Positions 1 to 6,131 of a stretch of 10,776 bases of DNA are shown here, in pieces (positions within the stretch are counted from its first letter, which is position 1; the number at the start of each line of letters is the position of its first letter). The stretch spans positions 1 through 10,776 of the forward strand of contig JAGWNV010000063.1 in assembly GCA_028872975.1 (NCBI GenBank), written 5' to 3'. The DNA is from Acidobacteriota bacterium (lineage in GTDB: Bacteria > Actinomycetota > Acidimicrobiia > Acidimicrobiales > UBA8190). The translations under genes were made by a program, and so were the position numbers. The notes below the pieces were generated by a model. It did no database searches. It was not told where the DNA came from and saw nothing but the letters and a program-made list of their open reading frames with translations.

Positions 1-663
1 CGGGCCGGGGCCCTCGAGGGCGAGCTGGCCCGGGTGGCCGACGAACTCCGGGCCGAGGAGGCCGTCGTCGGGGAGGCGAGGCGCGCCGCCGCCCCCGACC
101 TGGCCCGTGCCGTGGAGCGCCACCTGCGAGAGCTGGCCATGCCGAAGGCCCGCCTCGAGGTCCGCGTCGGCGAGGAGGAGCCCGGCGACGACGTCCAGTT
201 CCTCCTCGGCGCCAACCCCGGAGAGGCCGTGCTGCCGCTGGCCAAGGTCGCCTCGGGCGGGGAGCTGGCCCGGGCCATGCTGGCCCTCCGCCTGGTCCTC
301 TCCGAGGGCCCCCCCACCATGGTCTTCGACGAGGTGGACGCCGGCGTCGGCGGGGAGGCGGCGCTGTCGGTGGGCCGGGCCCTCGCCGAGCTCGCCACCG
401 AGCACCAGGTGCTCGTCGTCACCCACCTGCCCCAGGTCGCCGCCTTCGCCACCCGACAGCTCGTGGTGCGCAAGGTGGAGCAGGGGGGCCGCACCACCGC
501 CAGCGTCGTGGCCGTCGAAGGCGAGGAGCGGGTCGTCGAACTGGCCCGGATGCTCTCGGGCCGGCCCGGCTCGGCCACCGCCCGCCGGCACGCCGAGGAG
601 CTCCTGGGCACCGCCGCCGGAGGGCAGGCCCGGGCGCGCTCCACCGGTAGCCTCCGGCGGTGA
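1..663 (+). CDS. recN: DNA repair ATPase RecN, C-terminal part (5' end outside window)
   Basis: RecN is an SMC-like ATPase that acts at DNA double-strand breaks during recombinational repair. The reading frame is open from base 1, so the N-terminal ATPase lobe and most of the coiled coil lie upstream; about 220 residues are visible. The first 60 or so are charged and helical, consistent with the end of the returning coiled coil. The C-terminal ATP-binding lobe follows. The ABC signature ASGGELARAMLALRLVL begins at nt 250. Walker B with its catalytic glutamate (TMVFDEVDAGVGGEAA) begins at nt 316. The switch histidine in VLVVTHLPQ is at nt 424-426. SbcC and SMC share these motifs, but the spacing and the phrase FDEVDAGVGGEAA are typical of RecN. 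The gene ends in TGA directly before pyrG. In mycobacteria, as I recall, two further genes (Rv1697, Rv1698) sit between them. Confidence 0.93.
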   Translation, partial: RAGALEGELARVADELRAEEAVVGEARRAAAPDLARAVERHLRELAMPKARLEVRVGEEEPGDDVQFLLGANPGEAVLPLAKVASGGELARAMLALRLVLSEGPPTMVFDEVDAGVGGEAALSVGRALAELATEHQVLVVTHLPQVAAFATRQLVVRKVEQGGRTTASVVAVEGEERVVELARMLSGRPGSATARRHAEELLGTAAGGQARARSTGSLRR

Positions 664-701
664 TGTACCGTCGGTCGATGCACGGATGGTCCCGATCGTG
701 A
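648..701 (+). promoter_or_regulatory. Putative pyrG promoter region with a possible 13-codon leader minicistron
   Basis: Two TAnnnT hexamers lie at the recN-pyrG junction: TAGCCT at 648-653 and TACCGT at 666-671. Six bases after each is a start codon in the same frame, GTG at 660 and ATG at 678. This matches the spacing of a leaderless start. Both open a tiny ORF, VMYRRSMHGWSRS, that stops with TGA at 699-701. Its GTG overlaps the recN stop (GTGA, 660-663), and its stop overlaps the proposed pyrG GTG start (GTGA, 698-701). I see no convincing -35 box or Shine-Dalgarno sequence. The hexamers and overlaps are read directly; promoter activity and translation of the peptide are inference. The region could equally be a plain promoter with pyrG starting at ATG 686. 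Confidence 0.35.
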
Positions 702-2353
702 CGAAGTTCGTCTTCGTCACCGGCGGGGTCTCCTCCTCCCTGGGCAAGGGGCTCACGGCGTCGTCGCTGGGCAGGCTCCTCAAGTGCCGGGGACTGCGGG
801 TCACGATGGTGAAGCTCGACCCGTACATCAACGTCGACCCGGGCACCATGAACCCCTTCGAGCACGGCGAGGTGTTCGTCACCGAGGACGGCGGGGAGAC
901 CGACCTCGACCTCGGCCACTACGAGCGGTTCATCGACGAGAACCTGAGCCGCAAGTCCAACGCCACCACCGGCTCGATCTACCGGGAGGTCATCCGCAAG
1001 GAGCGCCTGGGGGAGTACCTGGGCAAGACCGTCCAGGTCATCCCGCACGTCACCGACGAGATCAAGGAGCGGATCCGCCGGCTGGCCGACGAGAACGTCG
1101 ACATCGTCATCGTCGAGGTGGGCGGGACGGTGGGCGACATCGAGATCGTCCCCTTCCTGGAGGCCATCCGGCAGTTCCGCCACGACATCGGCCGGGACAA
1201 CGTCTGCTACGTCCACCTCACCCTGGTGCCCTACCTGGCCCCGTCGGGTGAGCAGAAGACCAAGCCCACACAGCACTCGGTCACCGAGCTCCGGGGCCGA
1301 GGCGTGCAGCCCGACGTGATCGTCTGCCGCTCCGACCAGCCCATCTCCGACGGCCTCAAGCGCAAGATCTCGCTGCTCTGCGACGTGGCCGTGGAGGGCG
1401 TCATCTCCGCCGTCGACGCCCCGAGCATCTACGAGATCCCCCTCGTGCTCCACGAGGAGGGCCTCGACCGGGTCGTCTGCAAGATGCTCCAGATCGACGA
1501 GGTCCGTCATCCCGTCGACCTCTCCTCCTGGGAGCGGGTCGTCTCCCAGGTGTCCTCCTCGGACCGGCCCGTGCGCATCGGGGTGGTGGGGAAGTACATC
1601 AACCTCCCCGACGCCTACCTCTCGGTGGTCGAGGCCCTCCGTCACGCCGGCTTCCACCACGGCGCCAAGGTCGCCGTCGACTGGATCCAGGCCGAGGAGG
1701 TCCCCGACCTCCTCGGCACCGAGCGGCTCCACCAGCTCGACGGCATGGTCATCCCCGGGGGCTTCGGGGAGCGGGGGATCGAGGGCAAGGTGACCGCCGC
1801 CCGCTTCGCCCGCGAGCACGACGTCCCCTGCCTCGGGCTGTGCCTGGGGCTGCAGGTCATGGTCATCGACGCCGCCCGCCACCTCGCCGGCATGGACCGG
1901 GCCAACTCCCGGGAGTTCGACTCGCTCACCCCCTACCCGGTCATCGACCTCATGGACGACCAGCAGAACGTGGTCGACAAGGGCGGCACCATGCGCCTCG
2001 GCGCCTACGTCGCCCAGCTCCTGGCGGGGTCGGTGGTGGCCGACGCCTACGGCGCCGAAGTGGTCTCCGAACGCCACCGGCACCGCTTCGAGGTGAACCC
2101 CCGGTTCCGGGGACGCCTCGAGGAGGCGGGCCTCGTCTGCTCCGGGTCGTCCCCCGACGGGCGCCTCGTGGAATTCGTCGAGCTGCCCGGGCACCCCTTC
2201 TGGGTCGGGACCCAGGCCCATCCCGAGTTCAAGAGCCGCCCCGACCGGGCCCATCCGCTGTTCCGGGAGCTCCTGGGTGCCGCCCTGGTGCGCGCCGAGG
2301 GCCGCCTGCCGCGCCTGCTCGACATCGACGCCGATGTCGGTGCCCTGCCCTGA
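698..2353 (+). CDS. pyrG: CTP synthase (glutamine-hydrolysing)
   Basis: This enzyme converts UTP to CTP with ATP and glutamine, the last step of de novo cytidine nucleotide synthesis, in the cytoplasm. The predicted protein has 551 residues, close to E. coli PyrG (545). The N-terminal synthetase domain (about residues 1-270) opens with the P-loop-like GGVSSSLGKG (Lys17) and continues with KLDPYINVDPGTMNPFEHGE, a family hallmark. The C-terminal class I glutamine amidotransferase domain has the nucleophile Cys382 in CLGLCLGLQ and the His508-Glu510 pair in AHPEF, so the catalytic triad is complete. I chose GTG 698 because TKFVFVTGG then follows the start as in other CTP synthases. ATG 686, four codons upstream in frame, is the alternative. 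Neither has a clear ribosome binding site. The 3' end overlaps the Nudix gene. Confidence 0.96.
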   Translation: MTKFVFVTGGVSSSLGKGLTASSLGRLLKCRGLRVTMVKLDPYINVDPGTMNPFEHGEVFVTEDGGETDLDLGHYERFIDENLSRKSNATTGSIYREVIRKERLGEYLGKTVQVIPHVTDEIKERIRRLADENVDIVIVEVGGTVGDIEIVPFLEAIRQFRHDIGRDNVCYVHLTLVPYLAPSGEQKTKPTQHSVTELRGRGVQPDVIVCRSDQPISDGLKRKISLLCDVAVEGVISAVDAPSIYEIPLVLHEEGLDRVVCKMLQIDEVRHPVDLSSWERVVSQVSSSDRPVRIGVVGKYINLPDAYLSVVEALRHAGFHHGAKVAVDWIQAEEVPDLLGTERLHQLDGMVIPGGFGERGIEGKVTAARFAREHDVPCLGLCLGLQVMVIDAARHLAGMDRANSREFDSLTPYPVIDLMDDQQNVVDKGGTMRLGAYVAQLLAGSVVADAYGAEVVSERHRHRFEVNPRFRGRLEEAGLVCSGSSPDGRLVEFVELPGHPFWVGTQAHPEFKSRPDRAHPLFRELLGAALVRAEGRLPRLLDIDADVGALP

Positions 2354-2915
2354 TCCCGAGGCGCACCCGACGCCCGAGCGCCCCGGCTTCGCCCATCTCG
2401 GCGACGAACTCCGGTACGAGGGTTGGCGGATCTCGCTCGTCGACGCCACCTTCCGGGCCCCCGAGGGGGCGCTGTTCCACCGCGACGTCGTCCGTCATCC
2501 CGGCGCCGTGGCGGTGGTGCCGCTGACGGACCGCGACAGCGTGCTCCTCGTCCGCCAGTACCGGGGCGCCGTCGACCGGTGGCTCCTCGAGATCCCGGCC
2601 GGCACCCGCGACGTCGACGGCGAGCTCCCGGCCGTCACCGCCGGACGGGAGCTCGAGGAGGAGGTGGGCGTCCGGGCCGGCACGCTCGAACAGCTGGCCG
2701 TGGTGGAGAACACGCCCGGGTTCTGCGACGAGGTGACCGTGCTCTTCGTCGCCCGGGACCTCTCGCCGGTCGCCGCCGCCCGTCACGGCCACGAGGAGGA
2801 GCACATCGAGGTGGTCGAGGTCCCCCTCGGCGACGTCGACGACATGGTCGCCCGGGGCGAGCTCACCGACGCCCAGACCGTCCTCGGGCTGCTCCTGGCC
2901 CGGGGCCGCCGGTGA
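2334..2915 (+). CDS. Nudix hydrolase, ADP-ribose pyrophosphatase-like
   Basis: Nudix enzymes of this group hydrolyse ADP-ribose or related nucleoside diphosphate sugars to AMP and a sugar phosphate, clearing a reactive metabolite. The 193-residue protein has an N-terminal beta-rich part (about residues 20-75). The Nudix box starts at Gly90 (PAG), with Glu97, then Arg105-Glu106 and Glu109-Glu110-x-Gly112, the metal-binding helix. The first spacing is Gly-x6-Glu, one residue longer than the textbook x5; I recall the same in mycobacterial Rv1700, which also lies between pyrG and xerD. The downstream NTPGFCDE stretch is typical of ADP-ribose pyrophosphatases. ATG 2334 overlaps the end of pyrG by 20 bases; GTG 2340 is an alternative. 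No ribosome binding site is visible, so translational coupling to pyrG is likely. The exact substrate cannot be read from sequence. Confidence 0.85.
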   Translation: MSVPCPDPEAHPTPERPGFAHLGDELRYEGWRISLVDATFRAPEGALFHRDVVRHPGAVAVVPLTDRDSVLLVRQYRGAVDRWLLEIPAGTRDVDGELPAVTAGRELEEEVGVRAGTLEQLAVVENTPGFCDEVTVLFVARDLSPVAAARHGHEEEHIEVVEVPLGDVDDMVARGELTDAQTVLGLLLARGRR

Positions 2916-3859
2916 CCGGGCTCGCCACCCGGCACCCCCTCGGCCGGGCCGGCGAGGAGTTCCTGACCTGGCTCGCCGTCGAACAGGGCCGGTCGCGCCA
3001 CACCCTGGCCGCCTACCGCCGCGACCTCGCCGCCTACGAGCGGTTCCTGGCCGAGACCGGCCGTGGCGTCGAGGACGCCGACCTCGCCGCCGTCGAGGAG
3101 CACCTGGCCCGCCGGCGGGCGTCCGGGACCGGGCCCGCCTCCCTGGCCCGGGCGCTGGCGGCGCTGCGGGGGTTGCACCGGTTCTGCGTGGAGGAGGGGG
3201 TCACCACCCGGGACCCCACCGCCGAGGTCACGGCCGGGCCCCTGCCGGTGCGGCTCCCCAAGGCCCTCTCCGAGGAGCAGGTCACGGACCTCGTCGAGTC
3301 GGTCGGCGGGGACGACCCGCTGTCCCGCCGCGACCGGGCCGTCCTCGAGGTCCTCTACGGCACCGGCGTGCGGGTGTCGGAGCTGGCCGGCATGTCGCTG
3401 CCCGACCTCGGCTCGGAGACCGGGCTGCTCCGGGTGCTCGGAAAGGGGGACAAGGAGCGGATGGTCCCCCTCGGGCGCCAGGCGGCGGGCGCCCTCGACC
3501 GCTGGCTCGCCCCCGGGGGCCGTCCCGAGCTGGCCCCGGCCCGCTGGGCCCGGCGGGGCGACGCCGAGGCGGTCTTCCTGAACCGCCGGGGGGGCCGGCT
3601 GACCCGTCAGGGGATCTGGCTGGTCATGAAGAAGCGGGCCAGGGCGGTGGGCCTCGAGGACCTCGTCCATCCCCACGTCCTGCGCCACAGCTGCGCCACC
3701 CACATGCTGGCCCACGGCGCCGACATCCGGGTGGTCCAGGAGCTGCTCGGCCACGTCTCGATCGCCACCACCCAGGCGTACACCAAGGTCGGCTCCGAGC
3801 ACCTCCGCCGGGTCTACGAGCGGGCCCATCCGCGCGCCCGGCCCGCATCGGGGCAGTAA
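2912..3859 (+). CDS. xerD: Site-specific tyrosine recombinase XerD
   Basis: XerD acts with XerC at the dif site to resolve chromosome dimers before cell division. The protein has 315 residues, the usual Xer size. An N-terminal SAM-like core-binding domain (about residues 10-95) contains FLTWLAVEQGRSRHTLAAY. The catalytic domain has all expected residues: Arg154 in GTGVRVSEL, Lys178 in VLGKGDKERMVPL, His255-x-x-Arg258 in HVLRHSCATHML, His281 in LLGHVSIATTQ, and the nucleophile Tyr290 in AYTKV. The GTG start overlaps the Nudix stop (GTGA), implying coupling. XerC is the main alternative, but the position downstream of pyrG and the Nudix gene matches xerD in mycobacteria. Nothing nearby suggests a mobile integrase. 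The TAA stop is one of only two non-TGA stops in the window and forms part of a candidate -10 hexamer. Confidence 0.9.
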   Translation: MTGLATRHPLGRAGEEFLTWLAVEQGRSRHTLAAYRRDLAAYERFLAETGRGVEDADLAAVEEHLARRRASGTGPASLARALAALRGLHRFCVEEGVTTRDPTAEVTAGPLPVRLPKALSEEQVTDLVESVGGDDPLSRRDRAVLEVLYGTGVRVSELAGMSLPDLGSETGLLRVLGKGDKERMVPLGRQAAGALDRWLAPGGRPELAPARWARRGDAEAVFLNRRGGRLTRQGIWLVMKKRARAVGLEDLVHPHVLRHSCATHMLAHGADIRVVQELLGHVSIATTQAYTKVGSEHLRRVYERAHPRARPASGQ

Positions 3860-3868
3860 TCTCGCTCT
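3857..3868 (+). promoter_or_regulatory. Candidate leaderless promoter for the DksA/TraR-type gene
   Basis: The hexamer TAATCT (3857-3862) is a good TAnnnT -10 element. Exactly six bases separate it from the GTG at 3869, so transcription would start on the start codon. The first three bases are the xerD stop codon. No Shine-Dalgarno sequence precedes this GTG and no -35 box is recognisable, as is common for actinobacterial promoters that rely on the -10. Promoter activity is inferred from motif and spacing. Confidence 0.5.
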
Positions 3869-4204
3869 GTGGCGAACGACGCCCCGACCGTCGACTATCG
3901 CGCCCTCCTGGAGGAGGAGAAGCGAGACCTCGAGGCCAAGCTCCAGGAGCTGGGTTTGGGCGGTCCTGGCCTGACCTACGACTCCAACTTCGCCGACTCC
4001 AGCCAGGTGACCGCGGAGCGTGGCGAGGTGGAAGCCCTCGCCGCCAAGCTCCGGGACACCCTCGAGGAGGTCGAGCAGGCCCTCGACAAGCTCGGGGAGG
4101 GCACCTACGGGGCCTGCGAGGGGTGCCGCCAACCCATCGACCCGGTCCGCCTCGAGGCCATGCCGGCGACGCGCTACTGCATCAACTGCGCCTCGAAGCA
4201 CTGA
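3869..4204 (+). CDS. DksA/TraR-type C4 zinc-finger protein
   Basis: This small protein (111 residues) belongs to the TraR/DksA family. In proteobacteria the members bind RNA polymerase through its secondary channel; actinobacterial members are less well understood. Residues 8-32 and 46-80 are charged, leucine-rich and likely form the two helices of a coiled-coil hairpin. The zinc finger is complete: Cys83-x2-Cys86-x17-Cys104-x2-Cys107, with the usual GTYGxCxxCxxPI context. At the hairpin tip, where E. coli DksA carries Asp-x-x-Asp-x-Ala, I read D-S-S-Q-V-T (from Asp43), so the second aspartate is missing. The function may therefore differ from DksA. The start is GTG at 3869, directly behind a -10-like hexamer, suggesting its own leaderless transcript. 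The protease gene follows after 46 bases. Confidence 0.85.
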   Translation: MANDAPTVDYRALLEEEKRDLEAKLQELGLGGPGLTYDSNFADSSQVTAERGEVEALAAKLRDTLEEVEQALDKLGEGTYGACEGCRQPIDPVRLEAMPATRYCINCASKH

Positions 4205-4250
4205 GCGCCCGAGCGGCCCGGCCGGCTCGCCGCCCTCGAACCGAGCCCCG

Positions 4251-5033
4251 ATGAGCGGACCGTGGACGGAGCCGGCCCCGGGGCCGGGACGGCGCCCCCA
4301 GGGCCCCGACCGCCGGACGACGATCTGGGTGATCGCCGTGGTGGCGCTGCTCTTGGTGCTGGTGCGGACCCATCACGTCTCGGCGTTCACCGTGCTCGTG
4401 TTCGCCGCCCTCATCCCCTCGGTGATCGTCCACGAGGTCTCCCACGGGGTGGTCGCCCTCGCCTTCGGCGACGACACCGCCAAGCGGGCCGGTCGCCTGA
4501 CCCTCAACCCCGTCAAGCACGTGGACCCCTTCGGGACGATCATCCTCCCCGCCATCCTCGCCTTCAGCGGCTCGGGGTCGGTCTTCGGCTGGGCCAAGCC
4601 GGTCCCGGTCAACGTGGGCAAGCTCCGCCGCCCGCGCAACCAGAACGTGGCCGTGGCGCTGGTGGGTCCGGCCGTCAACGTCGTCATGGCCGTCGTCTTC
4701 GCCCTCGCCTACCGCTACCTCGTCCCGGTGTCGGCCAAGTTCGGCCCGAGCGGGTTCTTCATCCCCATCGACAGTCAGTCCACCTGGGTGCAGCTCGTCT
4801 TCGTGGCCGGCTACGTGAACGTCATCCTGGCCGTGTTCAACTCGATCCCCCTCCCGCCGCTCGACGGCTCCGCCGTCGTCGAGCGGCTGCTGCCGGCCCG
4901 GCTCCTTCCCGGCTACTACCGCATCCGGCCCTTCACGATGTTCCTGCCCCTGCTGGTGGTGCTGCTCTACCCCCAGGCCCTGCAGCACGTCTTCCAGCCC
5001 TTCCTGAACGAGTGGGCCAGGCTCCTCGGCTGA
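4251..5033 (+). CDS. Site-2 protease family (M50) intramembrane metalloprotease
   Basis: Site-2 proteases cut substrates, often anti-sigma factors, within the membrane. The 260-residue protein has a short proline- and arginine-rich N-terminus (1-23). Hydrophobic segments follow at roughly residues 25-39, 43-60, 95-112, 132-155, 180-200 and 227-243. The zinc-site HExxH is His61-Glu62-x-x-His65 (VIVHEVSHG). The second metal-ligand motif, NSIPLPPLDGS, has Asn197 and Asp205. FGWAKPVPVN (113-121) is also typical. There is no PDZ insertion, so it resembles the short SpoIVFB/YwhC-like class rather than RseP. No anti-sigma factor or other obvious substrate gene is adjacent. ATG 4251 has no clear ribosome binding site; an upstream in-frame start inside the zinc-finger gene looks unlikely because the extension would lack family similarity. 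Confidence 0.9.
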   Translation: MSGPWTEPAPGPGRRPQGPDRRTTIWVIAVVALLLVLVRTHHVSAFTVLVFAALIPSVIVHEVSHGVVALAFGDDTAKRAGRLTLNPVKHVDPFGTIILPAILAFSGSGSVFGWAKPVPVNVGKLRRPRNQNVAVALVGPAVNVVMAVVFALAYRYLVPVSAKFGPSGFFIPIDSQSTWVQLVFVAGYVNVILAVFNSIPLPPLDGSAVVERLLPARLLPGYYRIRPFTMFLPLLVVLLYPQALQHVFQPFLNEWARLLG

Positions 5034-5044
5034 GGACGGTGGCG

Positions 5045-5061
5045 GCCCGACCGGGTCGGGC
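5045..5061. terminator. Hairpin between convergent genes, possible bidirectional terminator
   Basis: A perfect inverted repeat, GCCCGAC then CGG then GTCGGGC, gives a seven-base-pair stem with a three-base loop. It lies in the 37-base gap between the stops of the M50 protease gene (plus strand) and trpS (minus strand), where a shared terminator is expected. There is no T-tract on either strand, so it is not a classical intrinsic terminator. Short palindromes are also easy to find in DNA this rich in G and C. Confidence 0.45.
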
Positions 5062-5070
5062 AGGCGGGGG

Positions 5071-6069
5071 TCAGCCGGCGAAGCCGCCCGGGGGGGCGAG
5101 GAGCCCGGCCGCCCGCATGGCCCGGTCGAGCGTCGGCCCGGCCACGGCCCGGGCCTTCTCGGCGCCCTCCTCGAGGACCCGGGTGATGTGCCCGGGGTCC
5201 CGGCGCAGCTCCTCGGCCCGGCCGCGGACCGGGGCCAGCATCTCGACGAGGGCCTCGGCGACGGCTTTCTTGAGCGACCCGTAGTCCCCGAACCCGTCGG
5301 CGAGGGCGCCGGGGTCCCCGCCCGTGGCGGCGGCGAGGAGCTCGAGGAGGTTCGAGACCCCCGGCTTGGTGGCCGGGTCGTAGCGGACCTCGGTCCCGGT
5401 GTCGGTCACGGCCTTGCGGACCTTGCGCTCGATCTCCTCGGGTGGGTCGAGCATCTGGACGGTGCCGAGGGGGGAGCTGACCGACTTCGACATCTTCCTG
5501 GTGGGCACCTGGAGGTCCATCACCCGGGCGGCGAAGAGGGGCACGGCGGCCTCGGGGACGACGAAGACCTCCCCGTAGCGGTGGTTGAACCGGTTGGCGG
5601 CGTCCCGGGTCAGCTCGAGGTGCTGGCGCTGGTCGTCGCCGACGGGGACCCGGTCGGCGTCGTAGAGGAGGATGTCGGCGGCCATGAGGGCCGGATAGGT
5701 GAAGAGCCCGGCCCGCACCCCCTCGTTCTCCGCCCCCTTGTCCTTGAACTGGGTCATGCGGGTGAGCTCGCCGTAGGAGACCGTGCACTCGACCAGCCAG
5801 GCCAGCCTGGAGTGCTCGGGCACGTGGCTCTGGACGAAGATCGTGCAGCGCGAGGGGTCGAGGCCGGCGGCCAGCAGGTCGAGGGCGACGTCGAAGGTGG
5901 AGCGGGCCAGGGAAGAGGCCTCGTACTCCGCCGTCATGGCGTGCAGGTCGGCGATGAAGAAGTAGGCGTCGTCGTGCTCCTGGTACGACACCCAATTCCG
6001 GAAGGCCCCCAGGTAGTTCCCGAGATGGAGGACCCCGGTCGACTGGACCCCCGACAGCACCCTGGCCAT
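5071..6069 (-). CDS. trpS: Tryptophanyl-tRNA synthetase
   Basis: This class I aminoacyl-tRNA synthetase activates tryptophan with ATP and loads it onto tRNA-Trp in the cytoplasm. The 332-residue protein has the usual bacterial length. The HIGH-type motif is His15-Leu-Gly-Asn18 in TGVLHLGNYLGA. The second ATP motif, KMSKS, occupies residues 192-196. ADILLYDADRVPVGDDQRQH (131-150) contains Asp132, the residue that contacts the indole nitrogen in the Geobacillus enzyme, at the same number; His43 is also conserved. It is the only minus-strand gene in the window: it converges with the M50 gene and diverges from scpA. A TAnnnT hexamer lies eight bases upstream of its ATG. Nothing suggests a T-box or leader-peptide attenuator; the leader is too short for one. 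Confidence 0.96.
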   Translation of the reverse strand: MARVLSGVQSTGVLHLGNYLGAFRNWVSYQEHDDAYFFIADLHAMTAEYEASSLARSTFDVALDLLAAGLDPSRCTIFVQSHVPEHSRLAWLVECTVSYGELTRMTQFKDKGAENEGVRAGLFTYPALMAADILLYDADRVPVGDDQRQHLELTRDAANRFNHRYGEVFVVPEAAVPLFAARVMDLQVPTRKMSKSVSSPLGTVQMLDPPEEIERKVRKAVTDTGTEVRYDPATKPGVSNLLELLAAATGGDPGALADGFGDYGSLKKAVAEALVEMLAPVRGRAEELRRDPGHITRVLEEGAEKARAVAGPTLDRAMRAAGLLAPPGGFAG

Positions 6070-6083
6070 GGACGGTCATGGTA
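6070..6083 (-). promoter_or_regulatory. Candidate trpS promoter (-10 element)
   Basis: On the minus strand TACCAT (6083 down to 6078) fits TAnnnT and lies eight bases before the trpS ATG at 6069. That would place the transcript start at or within a few bases of the start codon, giving leaderless or near-leaderless mRNA. No -35 box or ribosome binding site is apparent in the 62-base gap shared with scpA. The motif is seen; the activity is inferred. Confidence 0.4.
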
Positions 6084-6119
6084 GGGCCCCGGATGCGCCG
6101 CTCGGCGCTCTCCAGCCGG

Positions 6120-6131
6120 TAGGGTCGGGCC
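6120..6131 (+). promoter_or_regulatory. Candidate leaderless promoter for scpA
   Basis: TAGGGT (6120-6125) fits TAnnnT and is separated from the scpA ATG (6132) by exactly six bases, so the first transcribed base would be the A of the start codon. There is no Shine-Dalgarno sequence before scpA. This is the head of a run of co-directional genes and sits back to back with the trpS promoter candidate, which makes a promoter here expected on layout alone. Confidence 0.5.

Noticed and set aside
419..2449. A 676-codon open frame on the minus strand opposite recN and pyrG
   Set aside because: Very high GC makes stop codons rare in antisense frames. The translation is a low-complexity mix of Gly, Val, Asp, Leu and Ala with no recognisable domain, and the opposite strand encodes a complete CTP synthase.
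2912..3859. Tyrosine recombinase as a sign of a mobile element or integron
   Set aside because: Length, motifs and the pyrG-Nudix-xerD context fit housekeeping XerD. There is no adjacent tRNA, attachment-site repeat or cargo, and composition matches the flanks.
2783..4201. A 472-codon minus-strand open frame opposite xerD and the zinc-finger gene
   Set aside because: Same reason: a composition-driven shadow of real genes, with no motif.
4210..4229. Inverted repeat CGAGC...GCTCG after the zinc-finger gene as a terminator
   Set aside because: Only five outer pairs close cleanly, the interior needs a bulge, no T-tract follows, and the next gene is co-directional 46 bases on. In such GC-rich DNA this is expected by chance.
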